A DNA stretch of 64,000 bases from Candidatus Competibacteraceae bacterium (lineage in GTDB: Bacteria > Pseudomonadota > Gammaproteobacteria > Competibacterales > Competibacteraceae). The stretch covers positions 3,180 to 67,179 of the forward strand of contig JAPUDV010000067.1 of assembly GCA_027492875.1 (NCBI GenBank), written 5' to 3'. Below, piece by piece: positions 44,055 through 52,733 of the stretch. Under the pieces are notes generated by a model. The model had not been told where the DNA came from. It searched no databases and was given only the letters and a program-made list of their open reading frames with translations. The translations under genes and the position numbers were made by a program. Positions within the stretch are counted from its first letter, which is position 1, and the number at the start of each line of letters is the position of its first letter.

Positions 44055-45407
44055 ATGGACTGGAACCGCCTGCTCTCTCGCGCCCGCCTGGGGGTCTCCC
44101 GCCAACACCCCGACAGCGAAGCGCGCACCGACTTTCAACGCGACTTCGACCGCCTGGTCTTCTCCTCGGCCTTTCGTCGCCTGCAAGACAAAACCCAGGT
44201 CTTCCCGCTCTCCCAAAGCGACTATGTCCGCACCCGCCTGACCCACAGTCTGGAAGTCTCCAGCGTCGGCCGCTCGCTGGGCACCATGGTCGGCGACAGC
44301 GTGATCCGCCGCCATCGCTTGCAACGGGTTTATCCGCAGGATTTCGGCGCGGTGGTCGCCGCCGCCTGTCTGGCGCACGACATCGGTAATCCGCCGTTCG
44401 GCCATGCCGGCGAAGACGCCATCCGGCTGTGGTTCATCACCTCCACCACCGGCCGGACGGTGCTGGAACAGTTGGACGAAGCGCAACAGCAGGATTTTCT
44501 GCGCTTCGAGGGCAACGCCCAGGGCTTTCGCATCATCACCCGGCTGCAAAGCCCCGACAATCCGGGCGGCATGCAATTGACCTGCGCCACCCTGGGCACC
44601 TTCACCAAATACCCATGCGCCTCGTCGCTACCGGCCACCCACCCGCCCGGTATCGCCTTCAAGAAATTCGGTTTTTATCAGGACGACGCGGATCTATTCG
44701 CGGAAATCGCCGGAGAACTGGGATTGGAATCGGTGCTACCGGGGGCCTGGAGTCGCCACCCGCTGGCCTATCTGGTCGAGGCGGCTGATGACATCTGCTA
44801 CCGGATCATCGACGTGGAGGATGCCTTTCGGCTGCAACAACTGGGCTTCGAAGAGGTGAGCAACCTGCTACTGCCGCTGAGCGGCGATCCGGACCGCGCC
44901 CAGCGCAAGATGCGCCACATCACCCGTTCCAAGGAAAAAATCGAATACCTGCGCGCTAAGGCCATCGGCACTATCATCGATCAGGTTCACCAGTGCTTCA
45001 TGGACAACGAGGCAGCGATCCTGGCCGGCGGTTTCACTGCGGAACTGCTGGATGCGGTTCCCGCCGCCGGCGCAATGCGCGCGTTGAAGGGATGCGGCGA
45101 AACTCAGGTGTATGTCTCCAAGCCGGTGGTGGAGGTGGAAGCCGCCGGCTTCGAGGTGCTGGGCGGCCTGCTGGAAGCCTTCGTCACCACCGTCAACGAC
45201 CTCGCCGCCCGTGGTCCGGCTGCCTCGCCCAAGAGCCGGATGCTGATCCATCTGATCCCGGAATCCTTTGCCGGACCCGGACGCAGCCCCGACCCCGACC
45301 TTTACCGCCGCGTGCTGGCCATCACCGATTTTGTTTCCGGGATGACCGATTCCTACGCGGTGGCGTTGTTCAAAAAGCTCACCGGGATTTCACTACCGAC
45401 CGGCTGA
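44055..45407 (+). CDS. dgt: Deoxyguanosinetriphosphate triphosphohydrolase-like protein
   Basis: This HD-domain enzyme splits dGTP or other dNTPs into nucleoside and triphosphate. The 450-residue protein has VFSSAFRRLQDKTQVFPLSQ, RTRLTHSLEVSSVGRSLG, and the HD pair in AACLAHDIGNPPFGHAGED, with the last metal ligand in LVEAADDICYRIIDVED. The order and spacing suit the dNTPase family; at this length it is the dgtP-type enzyme rather than the longer E. coli Dgt. It stands alone on the plus strand. Its ATG follows ACCGCACCGC and has no clear ribosome binding site. Confidence 0.92.
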   Translation: MDWNRLLSRARLGVSRQHPDSEARTDFQRDFDRLVFSSAFRRLQDKTQVFPLSQSDYVRTRLTHSLEVSSVGRSLGTMVGDSVIRRHRLQRVYPQDFGAVVAAACLAHDIGNPPFGHAGEDAIRLWFITSTTGRTVLEQLDEAQQQDFLRFEGNAQGFRIITRLQSPDNPGGMQLTCATLGTFTKYPCASSLPATHPPGIAFKKFGFYQDDADLFAEIAGELGLESVLPGAWSRHPLAYLVEAADDICYRIIDVEDAFRLQQLGFEEVSNLLLPLSGDPDRAQRKMRHITRSKEKIEYLRAKAIGTIIDQVHQCFMDNEAAILAGGFTAELLDAVPAAGAMRALKGCGETQVYVSKPVVEVEAAGFEVLGGLLEAFVTTVNDLAARGPAASPKSRMLIHLIPESFAGPGRSPDPDLYRRVLAITDFVSGMTDSYAVALFKKLTGISLPTG

Positions 45408-45483
45408 ACCCCACCCGGCGATCAATACCCCCGTCGTGGCTTATAGCCGATCTTCCTTACTGGTCGGGCCGAATCCCCCGGCG

Positions 45484-46182
45484 TTAACCCCAATCTTCGC
45501 AGTCCCGCAGCAGCGGCACGAAGACCACCGGCAACACGCTGCGATTGTACGACGCCCCCGATTCGTCCTTGCAAATCACGCGTAGATCCTGACTCCGGTG
45601 CTGCGGCCCCACCGGAACTACCAAGCGACCGCCCGGCTTGAGCTGCCGCACCAGCGCCGGCGGCACTTCGGTCGCCGCCGCCGTGACCATGATGGCATCA
45701 AAGGGCGCCTTCTCTTCCCATCCCCGATAACCGTCGGCGATGCGAATTTCCACGTTGGCGATTCCAAGCTCGCGCAAGCGCCGTTCGGCGGCTTCAGCCA
45801 GCGCGGGAATTCGCTCCACCGAGTACACCTGGCGCGCCAAACTGGCCAGCATCGCCGTCTGATAGCCCGAACCGGTGCCGACTTCCAACACCATGGACCG
45901 GGAATCGAGCGCCAGCAACTCGGTCATCAAGGCGACGATAAACGGTTGGGAAATCGTCTGACCGCAACCGATCGGCAGCGGGGTATCGGCGTAGGCCCAA
46001 TCGAGTTGGGCTGGCGGCACGAACCGATGCCGGGGCACCGCCGCCAGCGCGCGCAACACCGGCTCACTCAGTTCGGCGCAACCGGTCAGACCGGCCGTTC
46101 CCCGGGTTTCCGCGATCACCTGCTCCAATAAACGCTGGCGCTCGCTTTCATATTCATAGTCCTCGACGGGCCTGTCGTTCAT
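45484..46182 (-). CDS. pcm: Protein-L-isoaspartate O-methyltransferase
   Basis: Pcm methylates isoaspartyl residues in damaged proteins so that they can revert to aspartate. The 232-residue product has the pre-SAM family motif PLPIGCGQTISQPFIVALM, the SAM-binding loop VLEVGTGSGYQTAMLASLA and the acidic end of strand two in VYSVERIPALAE, then KPGGRLVVPVG. The start ATG lies inside the end of the upstream gene, overlapping by 29 bp on the same strand. In many proteobacteria pcm lies beside surE and nlpD; here it is with an M14-family relative instead. Confidence 0.93.
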   Translation of the reverse strand: MNDRPVEDYEYESERQRLLEQVIAETRGTAGLTGCAELSEPVLRALAAVPRHRFVPPAQLDWAYADTPLPIGCGQTISQPFIVALMTELLALDSRSMVLEVGTGSGYQTAMLASLARQVYSVERIPALAEAAERRLRELGIANVEIRIADGYRGWEEKAPFDAIMVTAAATEVPPALVRQLKPGGRLVVPVGPQHRSQDLRVICKDESGASYNRSVLPVVFVPLLRDCEDWG

Positions 46183-47149
46183 GCCGCTCTCCCAGCCATC
46201 GTCGCGCCAAGCCCCGCTGGGCTATGCTGTCCGGCGTCAGCACTTGGGCCACCAGGCCCTCCGCACATAGCAACGGTTGTCGGCGCACGCTTGCCAGCAG
46301 GCCAGCCACCGGCGCCGCCACCGGCACCCGGTCCCCGCTAAAGCCGTCGTAGATATGACCCAGCGTCTCTCCCGCGCGGACCCAGCGGCCAACATTCAGA
46401 TTGGAGGAAAAAATCCCGGATTGCTCGGCCAGCACGACGCAGATCTGCTCCAGGCCAAAATAATGTAGATCCTCATCTTCATGGGAGGGCCGCAGGCCAC
46501 TGACAATCCCGGTACGGTCGAGAAACGCCACCAACGCCCGAAACAAAGTCTCGCAATGCCCAGTCTGCAAGCTGCCAGCCTGTCCGGCGTGAATCACGAA
46601 ATTCTCACCTCGGCAAGGCCGCCAAGCGCGCATCAGGTCGGAAGGGGCGGTATCCTCGACCGGCCGTTCGATGACCGCCGGCAACCCGAACAGACAGGCG
46701 CTGGCGCGTTCGTCGTCGTTGGGCGCGTAAAGACACACCTGCGGCATGTCCTCGACCTCGGGACTGGCCGGGCGGATGTTCACCCGATAGTAGGCGGCCT
46801 GGGTCAGCTCCACCATCGCCTCGGTCGCGACCTGCGGCACGCGCGAGCCGCGCCGCCCACGACCGCCGCCAGAGCCTGTCGGACCCTCGACTGCGGGGAC
46901 GATCACGACCCGTTCGCGCAAACGCAGACCGCGCCGATCGCCTGTCTCGATGCCGCGCAGAAACGCCGCCAACCGCGACAGTACAAACAAGCCGTTCAAT
47001 TCGGCTTCCCGAGGATCAGCCACCAACGCCAGCTTCGGCTCACGCTCGCGCGGGCCGATGTCGTGGCGAGGGAGTAAATTCTTCCGCCACAGCCGCGCGG
47101 ACAAACTGGAAACCGCGTTATCGCTCAAAGTGTTGCCTCGCTTTCGCAC
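46154..47149 (-). CDS. Succinylglutamate desuccinylase/aspartoacylase-like protein with altered zinc site
   Basis: The 331-residue protein reads as a member of the AstE/AspA branch of the M14 family: KLALVADPREAELNGLFVLS corresponds to the usual first metal motif, and RVNIRPASPEVEDMPQVCLY plus DDERASACLFGLPAVIE follow in order, ending with a biotin-lipoyl-like segment (GRWVRAGETLGHIYDG) seen in family members. In most relatives the first motif is HxxE; here the His position is Arg, and a further His before MPQV also reads Arg (NIRPA). The zinc site may be lost or changed. The gene overlaps pcm by 29 bp. Confidence 0.75.
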   Translation of the reverse strand: MRKRGNTLSDNAVSSLSARLWRKNLLPRHDIGPREREPKLALVADPREAELNGLFVLSRLAAFLRGIETGDRRGLRLRERVVIVPAVEGPTGSGGGRGRRGSRVPQVATEAMVELTQAAYYRVNIRPASPEVEDMPQVCLYAPNDDERASACLFGLPAVIERPVEDTAPSDLMRAWRPCRGENFVIHAGQAGSLQTGHCETLFRALVAFLDRTGIVSGLRPSHEDEDLHYFGLEQICVVLAEQSGIFSSNLNVGRWVRAGETLGHIYDGFSGDRVPVAAPVAGLLASVRRQPLLCAEGLVAQVLTPDSIAQRGLARRWLGERHERQARRGL

Positions 47150-47288
47150 AACTGCTCCAACCGAAAAACAGCTTTACAACCCTATTGTTAAGCATAGTTC
47201 ACCTCACCGATTTCGCGTGATGAATTCCGCAAACCGCATCTCCTCGCATGTCGGCGGCGCTTGATCGGAAAAAGCGCATTCTTGTGTG

Positions 47289-47326
47289 TTGCAACGCAAC
47301 ATAAATCCCGTTATATTGCACTGCAA
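47289..47326 (+). promoter_or_regulatory. Phasin promoter overlapped by two TTGC-N3-GCAA operators
   Basis: A -35 TTGCAA (47289-47294) and a -10 TATATT (47312-47317) are 17 bases apart, a good sigma-70 promoter. Two identical-type palindromes overlap these boxes: TTGC-AAC-GCAA (47289-47299) on the -35 and TTGC-ACT-GCAA (47316-47326) on the -10. Their starts are 27 bp apart. PhaR repressors of polyhydroxyalkanoate genes bind TGC-rich palindromes, so PhaR is the likely ligand (inference). Confidence 0.65.
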
Positions 47327-47358
47327 CAAATTCACCCACGCTTGACGAGGAATACGCC

Positions 47359-47712
47359 ATGGTCATCGATCTGTTCAGCAAGGCACTGGAAACCCCGCAA
47401 TCTTTGCCGGAGCCCTTGGTTAAAGCGAACAAGCTGATGGTTGAGAACATCGAAAAGATGATGCTGTTCCAGATGAACTCGCTGAAAGCTTACATGGACA
47501 TCGGCATCAACCAGATGCGAGCCGCCGCCGAGATCAACAATGTCAAAAGCTGGCAGGATTTCTGCCGGCGCCAGGGCGAAATCGCGCAGACGGTCCAGCA
47601 GAAGATGCTGAACGACGCCAGGCTGATGTCCGACCTGGCCGCGCGTTTCAAAACCGAGATGGACGGTTTGACCAAGACATCGCTGGAAGATGCGCTGCTC
47701 AAAGCGGCCTGA
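47359..47712 (+). CDS. Phasin family protein
   Basis: Phasins coat polyhydroxyalkanoate granules and control their size and number. The 117-residue product, MVIDLFSKALETPQSLPEPL at the N-terminus, is almost entirely amphipathic helix with heptad-like spacing (KLMVENIEKMMLFQMNSLKAY, read in part) and the phasin-type segment KSWQDFCRRQGEIAQTV. GAGGAA precedes the ATG. It stands alone, with an obvious regulated promoter at 47289-47326, and points to polyhydroxyalkanoate storage. No phaC, phaA or phaB lies in the window. Confidence 0.9.
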   Translation: MVIDLFSKALETPQSLPEPLVKANKLMVENIEKMMLFQMNSLKAYMDIGINQMRAAAEINNVKSWQDFCRRQGEIAQTVQQKMLNDARLMSDLAARFKTEMDGLTKTSLEDALLKAA

Positions 47713-47772
47713 ATCCCGGACCAGTTCTGATCGACAACCGCCGCGTTCAGTACGGCGGTTGCGCTTCCCCCC

Positions 47773-48585
47773 TTGACGACCGTGGATTTCAGCGCCAGCC
47801 CCGAGCTAGCGGTTGCCGCAGAACACCCCGCGAATCTGGCCATGGCGACCGAGTTGGCGGCCGAGTTGCATTTACCCTTGGCCACCATTCCACTCACCGG
47901 CGCTTTCACGCATTTGCTGGTGGTCACCCCGACGCGGCTGGAACTACGGGCGCTGAATGCCAACGCTCACGGACCCGTCTATGTCGATTTCACCGCAGGA
48001 GCAGCGGCCCACCGGCGGCGGTTCGGCGGCGGTCGTGGCCAACCGCTGGCCCGAGCGATCGGATTGAAGGGCGGCGCCGCGCCGACCGTGGCGGATGTCA
48101 CCGCCGGACTGGGCCGCGACGCGTTCGTACTGGCCTGCCTGGGCTGTACCGTCTGGCTGATCGAGCGTTCGCCGGTCATCGCCGTTCTGCTGCGGGACGG
48201 CTTGCGGCGTGCCGCCCGCGATGCGGAAATCGGCCCAATAGTGAGCGAACGGCTACACCTTCACAGCGGCGACGGGCGGGAGCTTCTGCCCCGGCTGACG
48301 GCAAATCGACGGCCGGATGTGGTTTACCTTGACCCGATGTATCCGCACCGACAAAAATCGGCGTGGGTTGGGAAGGAAATGCGCCTGCTGCGACAACTGG
48401 CCGGCGACGATGAGGATGCGCCAACCCTGCTGACCGTGGCGCTGGCCTGCGCCGGCAATCGAGTGGTGGTGAAACGGCCACGGCTGGCGCCGGCCCTGAG
48501 CGGCCCGCCACCCACGGCGCGGATCGCCACGCCCAATACCCGCTTCGACCTCTACCGGGTCAACCCCGACCCACCAGCACGCTAG
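47773..48585 (+). CDS. rsmJ: 16S rRNA (guanine(1516)-N(2))-methyltransferase RsmJ
   Basis: RsmJ methylates G1516 of 16S rRNA. The 270-residue protein has VYVDFTAGAAAHRRRFGGGR and LARAIGLKGGAAPTVADVTA leading into the SAM-binding loop DVTAGLGRDAFVLACLG, then the acidic IERSP, and the motif VVYLDPMYPHRQKSAWVGKE that marks RsmJ. The start is a TTG at 47773; a GTG three codons on is an alternative. The 3' end overlaps the convergent acyltransferase gene by 26 bp, with no room for a terminator between them. Confidence 0.92.
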   Translation: MTTVDFSASPELAVAAEHPANLAMATELAAELHLPLATIPLTGAFTHLLVVTPTRLELRALNANAHGPVYVDFTAGAAAHRRRFGGGRGQPLARAIGLKGGAAPTVADVTAGLGRDAFVLACLGCTVWLIERSPVIAVLLRDGLRRAARDAEIGPIVSERLHLHSGDGRELLPRLTANRRPDVVYLDPMYPHRQKSAWVGKEMRLLRQLAGDDEDAPTLLTVALACAGNRVVVKRPRLAPALSGPPPTARIATPNTRFDLYRVNPDPPAR

Positions 48586-49354
48586 CCGGCGGCCGCGCGA
48601 TATCAGCTCCAGACAATACCCCGGCAATCTGTGTCCGGGTGTGCTCGGCCAACTCGTTTCGGGTCCGCCCCAGCGCCGACAGCGGCTCGCAGAACCGCAA
48701 CTCGACCTCGATGCGGCGTTCGCCCAGCAACCGCCACAGATGCGGCAGCAGGGACGCATCGCCGACGAAAGGCACGGCTGGATGGACGCCGTCGCGATGA
48801 GGATAACGCAGCGCGATTGCCTGCACCGGGCAGCGCGCCAGAATGGCGGCCTGAAACAGGCGTGGGAAAAAGCGCCGCACGGTTTCGCCCACGGTCGAGG
48901 TCCCCTCGGGAAAAACCAGCACTCGCCCGCCGTTGCGCAGCCGCCAGGTCAACTGTTCGGCGGCTTCGCCCGCGCCGTTGTCGCCGCCACGGCGGATGAA
49001 GGCGGTGCCGGCCCGGCGGCTCAACCAGCCGAACAATGGCCAGCCCGCCACCTCGCGTTTGGCCAGAAAATGCGTCGGACATACTCCGGCGATGCAGAAA
49101 ATGTCCAACCAGGAAACATGGTTGGCAACGAATAGCACCGCGCCACCGGGCGGGGTTCCAGTCACGGTCGCCCGCATTCCCATGATCCAGCACAACACCC
49201 GACTCCACAGCACCAGGGGCCGGTCGGATACCATGCCGTTTCGCCCCGGCCGCAACAGCGCCGCCATCACGACGCCGGCCAGCACATGCAGCGCCACCAA
49301 CGGCGCCCGTCGCAACCGGCGCCCCGTCCGGGACCACGCTCCGTCGCCGCTCAC
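48560..49354 (-). CDS. 1-acyl-glycerol-phosphate acyltransferase family, probable OlsA (lyso-ornithine lipid acyltransferase)
   Basis: The 264-residue PlsC-type protein has one N-terminal membrane helix (LVALHVLAGVVMAALL), the acyl-transfer motif NHVSWLD, the acceptor-binding FIRRGG, and VFPEGTSTVGETVRRFFPRLF. Standing directly after an OlsB-like gene, with the starts and stops joined in a GTGA overlap (49351-49354), it most likely adds the second acyl chain in ornithine lipid synthesis (OlsA). The start is a GTG. General lysophosphatidate acyltransferase (PlsC) is the other option. Confidence 0.85.
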   Translation of the reverse strand: MSGDGAWSRTGRRLRRAPLVALHVLAGVVMAALLRPGRNGMVSDRPLVLWSRVLCWIMGMRATVTGTPPGGAVLFVANHVSWLDIFCIAGVCPTHFLAKREVAGWPLFGWLSRRAGTAFIRRGGDNGAGEAAEQLTWRLRNGGRVLVFPEGTSTVGETVRRFFPRLFQAAILARCPVQAIALRYPHRDGVHPAVPFVGDASLLPHLWRLLGERRIEVELRFCEPLSALGRTRNELAEHTRTQIAGVLSGADIARPPASVLVGRG

Positions 49355-50121
49355 GCCGCGCGCTCAAGGAAATGGCGGGCGTAGCGACGGGCCAGTTGCC
49401 GGGTGGACAGTAGAACAAATACATCGGCCACCTGGAAATCCTCGTCCAGAAACGGTTCGCCGCAAATTCGCGCGCCGACGCGCAGATAGGCCTTCAACAG
49501 CGGCGGCAGCGGATAGTCGCCACAGTCCAGCATGTCGCGCCGAGGCAGGGGACGCAGCGGCCGCACCCGCAGCTCTTCGGGCGCCAGAGCGTGCTGCGCC
49601 AGTTCGGAAAAGATCGCCTGCGCCATCGTCCCGTTTTCACCCAGCGGGATGCTGGCGCAGCCGATGAGATAGTCGATCCGGTTTTCCACCACGAAGTTCG
49701 CGATCCCCGACCAGAGCGCGGTAATGGCGGCACCGTTGCGGTAATCGCGGTGGACGCAAGTCCGGCCGATCTCGGCGAAGCGGCCCGGCAGCGCCAACAC
49801 CGCTCCGATTTCGAACTCACCCTGCGAGTAGAATCCTCCCGCCTGGCGGGCGCCGTCCTCGGTCAGAATCCGGGTGCACCCAATCAGCCGCGTGGTCAGC
49901 GGGTCCCGAATCAACAAATGGCGACAGCGCGCGTCGAGATGATCGTGGTCCAGACCGGGGGTGCGGTTGTGCAGCCGCGCACCCATTTCCCCAGCGAAGA
50001 TCTCGTAGCGCAATTGCTGCGCGGCGCGCACGTCCTCCATCGACCCGGCAAAATCGACTTGTAACACCCCCTTGGGCGGCGGCGGGCTGACGGATGCGTA
50101 AAGCTGCGGTTGAACGTTCAA
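49351..50121 (-). CDS. L-ornithine N-alpha-acyltransferase OlsB-like (GNAT fold)
   Basis: OlsB adds a 3-hydroxyacyl chain from acyl carrier protein to ornithine, giving the lyso form of ornithine lipid. The 256-residue product has VRAAQQLRYEIFAGEMGA, LDHDHLDARCRHLLI, CTRILTEDGARQAGGFYSQ and AEIGRTCVHRDYRNGAAIT, the family motifs of hemolysin-like acyltransferases (OlsB). I choose a TTG at 50121 because a perfect GGAGG stands five bases before it; the frame to 50139 would place that sequence inside codons. The next gene supplies the second acyl step. Such phosphate-free lipids often replace phospholipids under phosphate limitation. Confidence 0.87.
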   Translation of the reverse strand: MNVQPQLYASVSPPPPKGVLQVDFAGSMEDVRAAQQLRYEIFAGEMGARLHNRTPGLDHDHLDARCRHLLIRDPLTTRLIGCTRILTEDGARQAGGFYSQGEFEIGAVLALPGRFAEIGRTCVHRDYRNGAAITALWSGIANFVVENRIDYLIGCASIPLGENGTMAQAIFSELAQHALAPEELRVRPLRPLPRRDMLDCGDYPLPPLLKAYLRVGARICGEPFLDEDFQVADVFVLLSTRQLARRYARHFLERAA

Positions 50122-50496
50122 GACGGCCTCCGGAGACAAGCGGCATAGAGCAAGTTCGAGCGACGATAGGTCAGTCGAATTGCAACCGCTTTAAAGCCGC
50201 TTGACAGTCAAGTGACAATCACGCACTCGACCGTTCAAGCCAGAGGTTCGGAGCGTTCCGATGGGGTTTTGAGTTTGCTCGCCGGAACGCTGTCCCGGCC
50301 GCTCCGCGCCGGGCGTACTCGCGAGAAGGTCCGTGCCTTAGACGGTCTGGCGATGATGGCAAAATAATGACGGAGCCGGCTGAGAAACCCCGTTTGTTCC
50401 TGTAGACTTTTTATTTTTATCGCGGTCGTCTATCCACTGAGGGCCGCCTCATCACAACAAGCGCTTGATTGTCCGAACCGACCCCAACAGGAGGCC
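50122..50496. other. Gap between the ols genes and the EF-G paralogue
   Basis: These 375 bp hold no gene I can support. The two genes diverge, so both promoters must be here. A TTGACA at 50200-50205 could be a -35 box, but I find no -10 at a proper distance with confidence. An AT-rich stretch (TTTTTATTTTTATC) at about 50406-50420 precedes the EF-G-like gene. Confidence 0.5.
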
Positions 50497-52548
50497 ATGA
50501 TGGTCAGCTATACCACCGAATCCATCCGCAACATCGCCCTGGTCGGGCATGCCACGGCTGGAAAAACCACGCTGGTGGAATCCATTTTGCACCACGCCGG
50601 CAAGCTCTCCACCCCTGGCGCCGTGGAAAAGGGCAATACGGTCTGCGATTTTGACCCGCAGGAAAAAGTCCACCAACATTCGCTGGACGCCGCGCTGGCA
50701 AATCTCGATTACCAGGATACCCGCATCAACCTGATCGATACGCCCGGCTTCCCGGATTTTATCGGTCAGGCCATCGCCGTGTTGCCGGCGGTGGAAACGG
50801 TGGCGGTGGTCATTAACGCTCAAACCGGCATCGAGGCGGTCACCCAGCGAATGATGGAACGCGCCGCCGAGCGGCGACAGTGCCGGATGATCATCGTCAA
50901 CAAAATCGACGCCGACAACGTCGACCTGCCGGGCCTGCTCGATCAGATTCAGGAAACCTTCGGCAAGGAATGCCTGCCGGTCAACCTGCCGGCCAACCAG
51001 GGCGCCGCGGTGGTGGACTGCTTCTTCAACCCAAGCGGGGAAAGCGACTTCTCCAGCGTCGCCGCCGTCCATTCCGCCCTGATCGATCAGGTGGTCGAAA
51101 TGGACGAAGAACTGATGGCGCTGTATCTGGAACAGGGCGAAGACCTTCAACCGGAACAGTTGCACGAACCGTTCGAGAAGGCGCTGCGCGAAGGCCACCT
51201 GATTCCGATCTGCTTCGTTTCGGCCCGCACCAGCGCCGGCCTGAAGGAGCTGCTGGACGTGTTCGCGCGGCTGCTGCCCAATCCGACCGAAGGCAACCCC
51301 GAACCGCTCATCAAGGGCGATGACGCGTCGGTCGAGGAACTCCACGCCATCCCCGACCCCCAGCAACACGTCGTGGCGCATGTGTTCAAAGTGTTGATCG
51401 ACCCCTTCATCGGCAAGCTCGGCATCTTCCGCATCCACCAGGGCGCCATCACCAAGGACAGCCAGCTCTTCATCGGCGATGGCCGAAAGCCCTTCAAGGT
51501 CAGCCACCTGTTCCACATCCACGGCAAGGAGCACCCCGAGATCGCCACCGGCATTCCCGGCGATATTTGCGCGGTGGCCAAGATCGACGACATCCACCGC
51601 GATGTGGTGCTGCACGACTCTCACGACGAAGACCAGATCCACCTGCAACCACTGCACTTTCCCACGCCGCTGTTTGGGCTGGCCATCCGCGCCGCCACCC
51701 GCGGCGACGAGCAGAAGTTGTCCGATACCCTGCACAAGCTGCTGGAGGAAGACCCCTGCCTGACGCTGGAGCACAACGCCCATACCAAGGAAACCGTGCT
51801 GCGCGGCCTGAGCGATCTGCATCTGCGCATCACCCTGGAAAAGATGCAGCAGCGCTACAACCTGCACGTCGAAACCAAACCGCCCAAAATCGCCTACAAG
51901 GAAACCATCGGTCAGAACGCCGAAGGCCATCACCGCCACAAGAAACAGACCGGTGGCGCCGGCCAGTTCGGCGAGGTATTCATGCGCATCGAACCGCTGC
52001 CGCGCGACGCCGGCTTCGAATTCGTCAGCGCGGTGGTGGGCGGCACCATCCCGACTTCGTTTCTACCAGCGGTGGAAAAGGGTGTGCGCGAGGCGTTGCA
52101 GGAAGGTGCGGTTGCGGGCTACCCGATGCAGGACGTGCGCGCCATCGCCTACGACGGCAAGTATCACCCGGTCGATTCCAAGGAAATCGCCTTCGTCACC
52201 GCCGGCCGTGAAGCCTTTCTGGATGCGGTCGGCAAGGCCAGGCCGATCGTGCTGGAGCCTATCGTCAATCTGGAAGTGATGGCGCCCGGCGATTGCGTCG
52301 GCGCCATCACCGGCGACTTGTCCAGCCGGCGCGGGCGCATCGCCGGTACCGACGCCGGGCCACACGGCATGAGCATCATCAACGCACAGGTGCCGCAGGC
52401 GGAACTGGACGGTTACGAATCACAGCTGAAGTCCATGACGGGTGGCCACGGTTCGTACAACATCGAACTGAGCCATTACGACCCCGTTCCGGCCGATATC
52501 CAGCAGAAGCTGCAAGCTCTCCATCAAAAGCAGAAACAAGAAGGCTGA
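50497..52548 (+). CDS. Elongation factor G paralogue (EF-G2-type translational GTPase)
   Basis: The 683-residue protein has the EF-G domain order: a GTPase domain with G1 GHATAGKTTL near residue 17, G3 DTPGFPD and G4 NKID, domain II, and domains III-V with HHRHKKQTGGAGQFGEVFM and SSRRGRIAGTDA. G1 differs from the AHVDAGKTT of the main EF-G, and the domains are shorter, which place it with the second EF-G group (FusA2-like). These paralogues assist ribosome recycling or translocation under stress. Two ATGs in a row (50497, 50500) follow AGGAGG. No neighbouring ribosomal gene suggests a str operon. Confidence 0.9.
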   Translation: MMVSYTTESIRNIALVGHATAGKTTLVESILHHAGKLSTPGAVEKGNTVCDFDPQEKVHQHSLDAALANLDYQDTRINLIDTPGFPDFIGQAIAVLPAVETVAVVINAQTGIEAVTQRMMERAAERRQCRMIIVNKIDADNVDLPGLLDQIQETFGKECLPVNLPANQGAAVVDCFFNPSGESDFSSVAAVHSALIDQVVEMDEELMALYLEQGEDLQPEQLHEPFEKALREGHLIPICFVSARTSAGLKELLDVFARLLPNPTEGNPEPLIKGDDASVEELHAIPDPQQHVVAHVFKVLIDPFIGKLGIFRIHQGAITKDSQLFIGDGRKPFKVSHLFHIHGKEHPEIATGIPGDICAVAKIDDIHRDVVLHDSHDEDQIHLQPLHFPTPLFGLAIRAATRGDEQKLSDTLHKLLEEDPCLTLEHNAHTKETVLRGLSDLHLRITLEKMQQRYNLHVETKPPKIAYKETIGQNAEGHHRHKKQTGGAGQFGEVFMRIEPLPRDAGFEFVSAVVGGTIPTSFLPAVEKGVREALQEGAVAGYPMQDVRAIAYDGKYHPVDSKEIAFVTAGREAFLDAVGKARPIVLEPIVNLEVMAPGDCVGAITGDLSSRRGRIAGTDAGPHGMSIINAQVPQAELDGYESQLKSMTGGHGSYNIELSHYDPVPADIQQKLQALHQKQKQEG

Positions 52549-52733
52549 ACCGCGCGGCGCCCGTCGGAGGCCGACTTCCGACTTGCGCCGTAAAAAACCT
52601 TCTGCTACCCTTGGTTATAAAATTTGTATAAGAATATCCTGCTAGCATTTGACGGAAACTCAATTTTTGTATAGATTTATGGCTTAGTTATACAAAACTT
52701 AACTCTTCAAACCGGCATCGCCAGAGGTGAGAC

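Noticed and set aside
50452-51939. A 495-codon minus-strand frame opposite the EF-G paralogue
   Set aside because: It is a shadow of a well-conserved GTPase gene.
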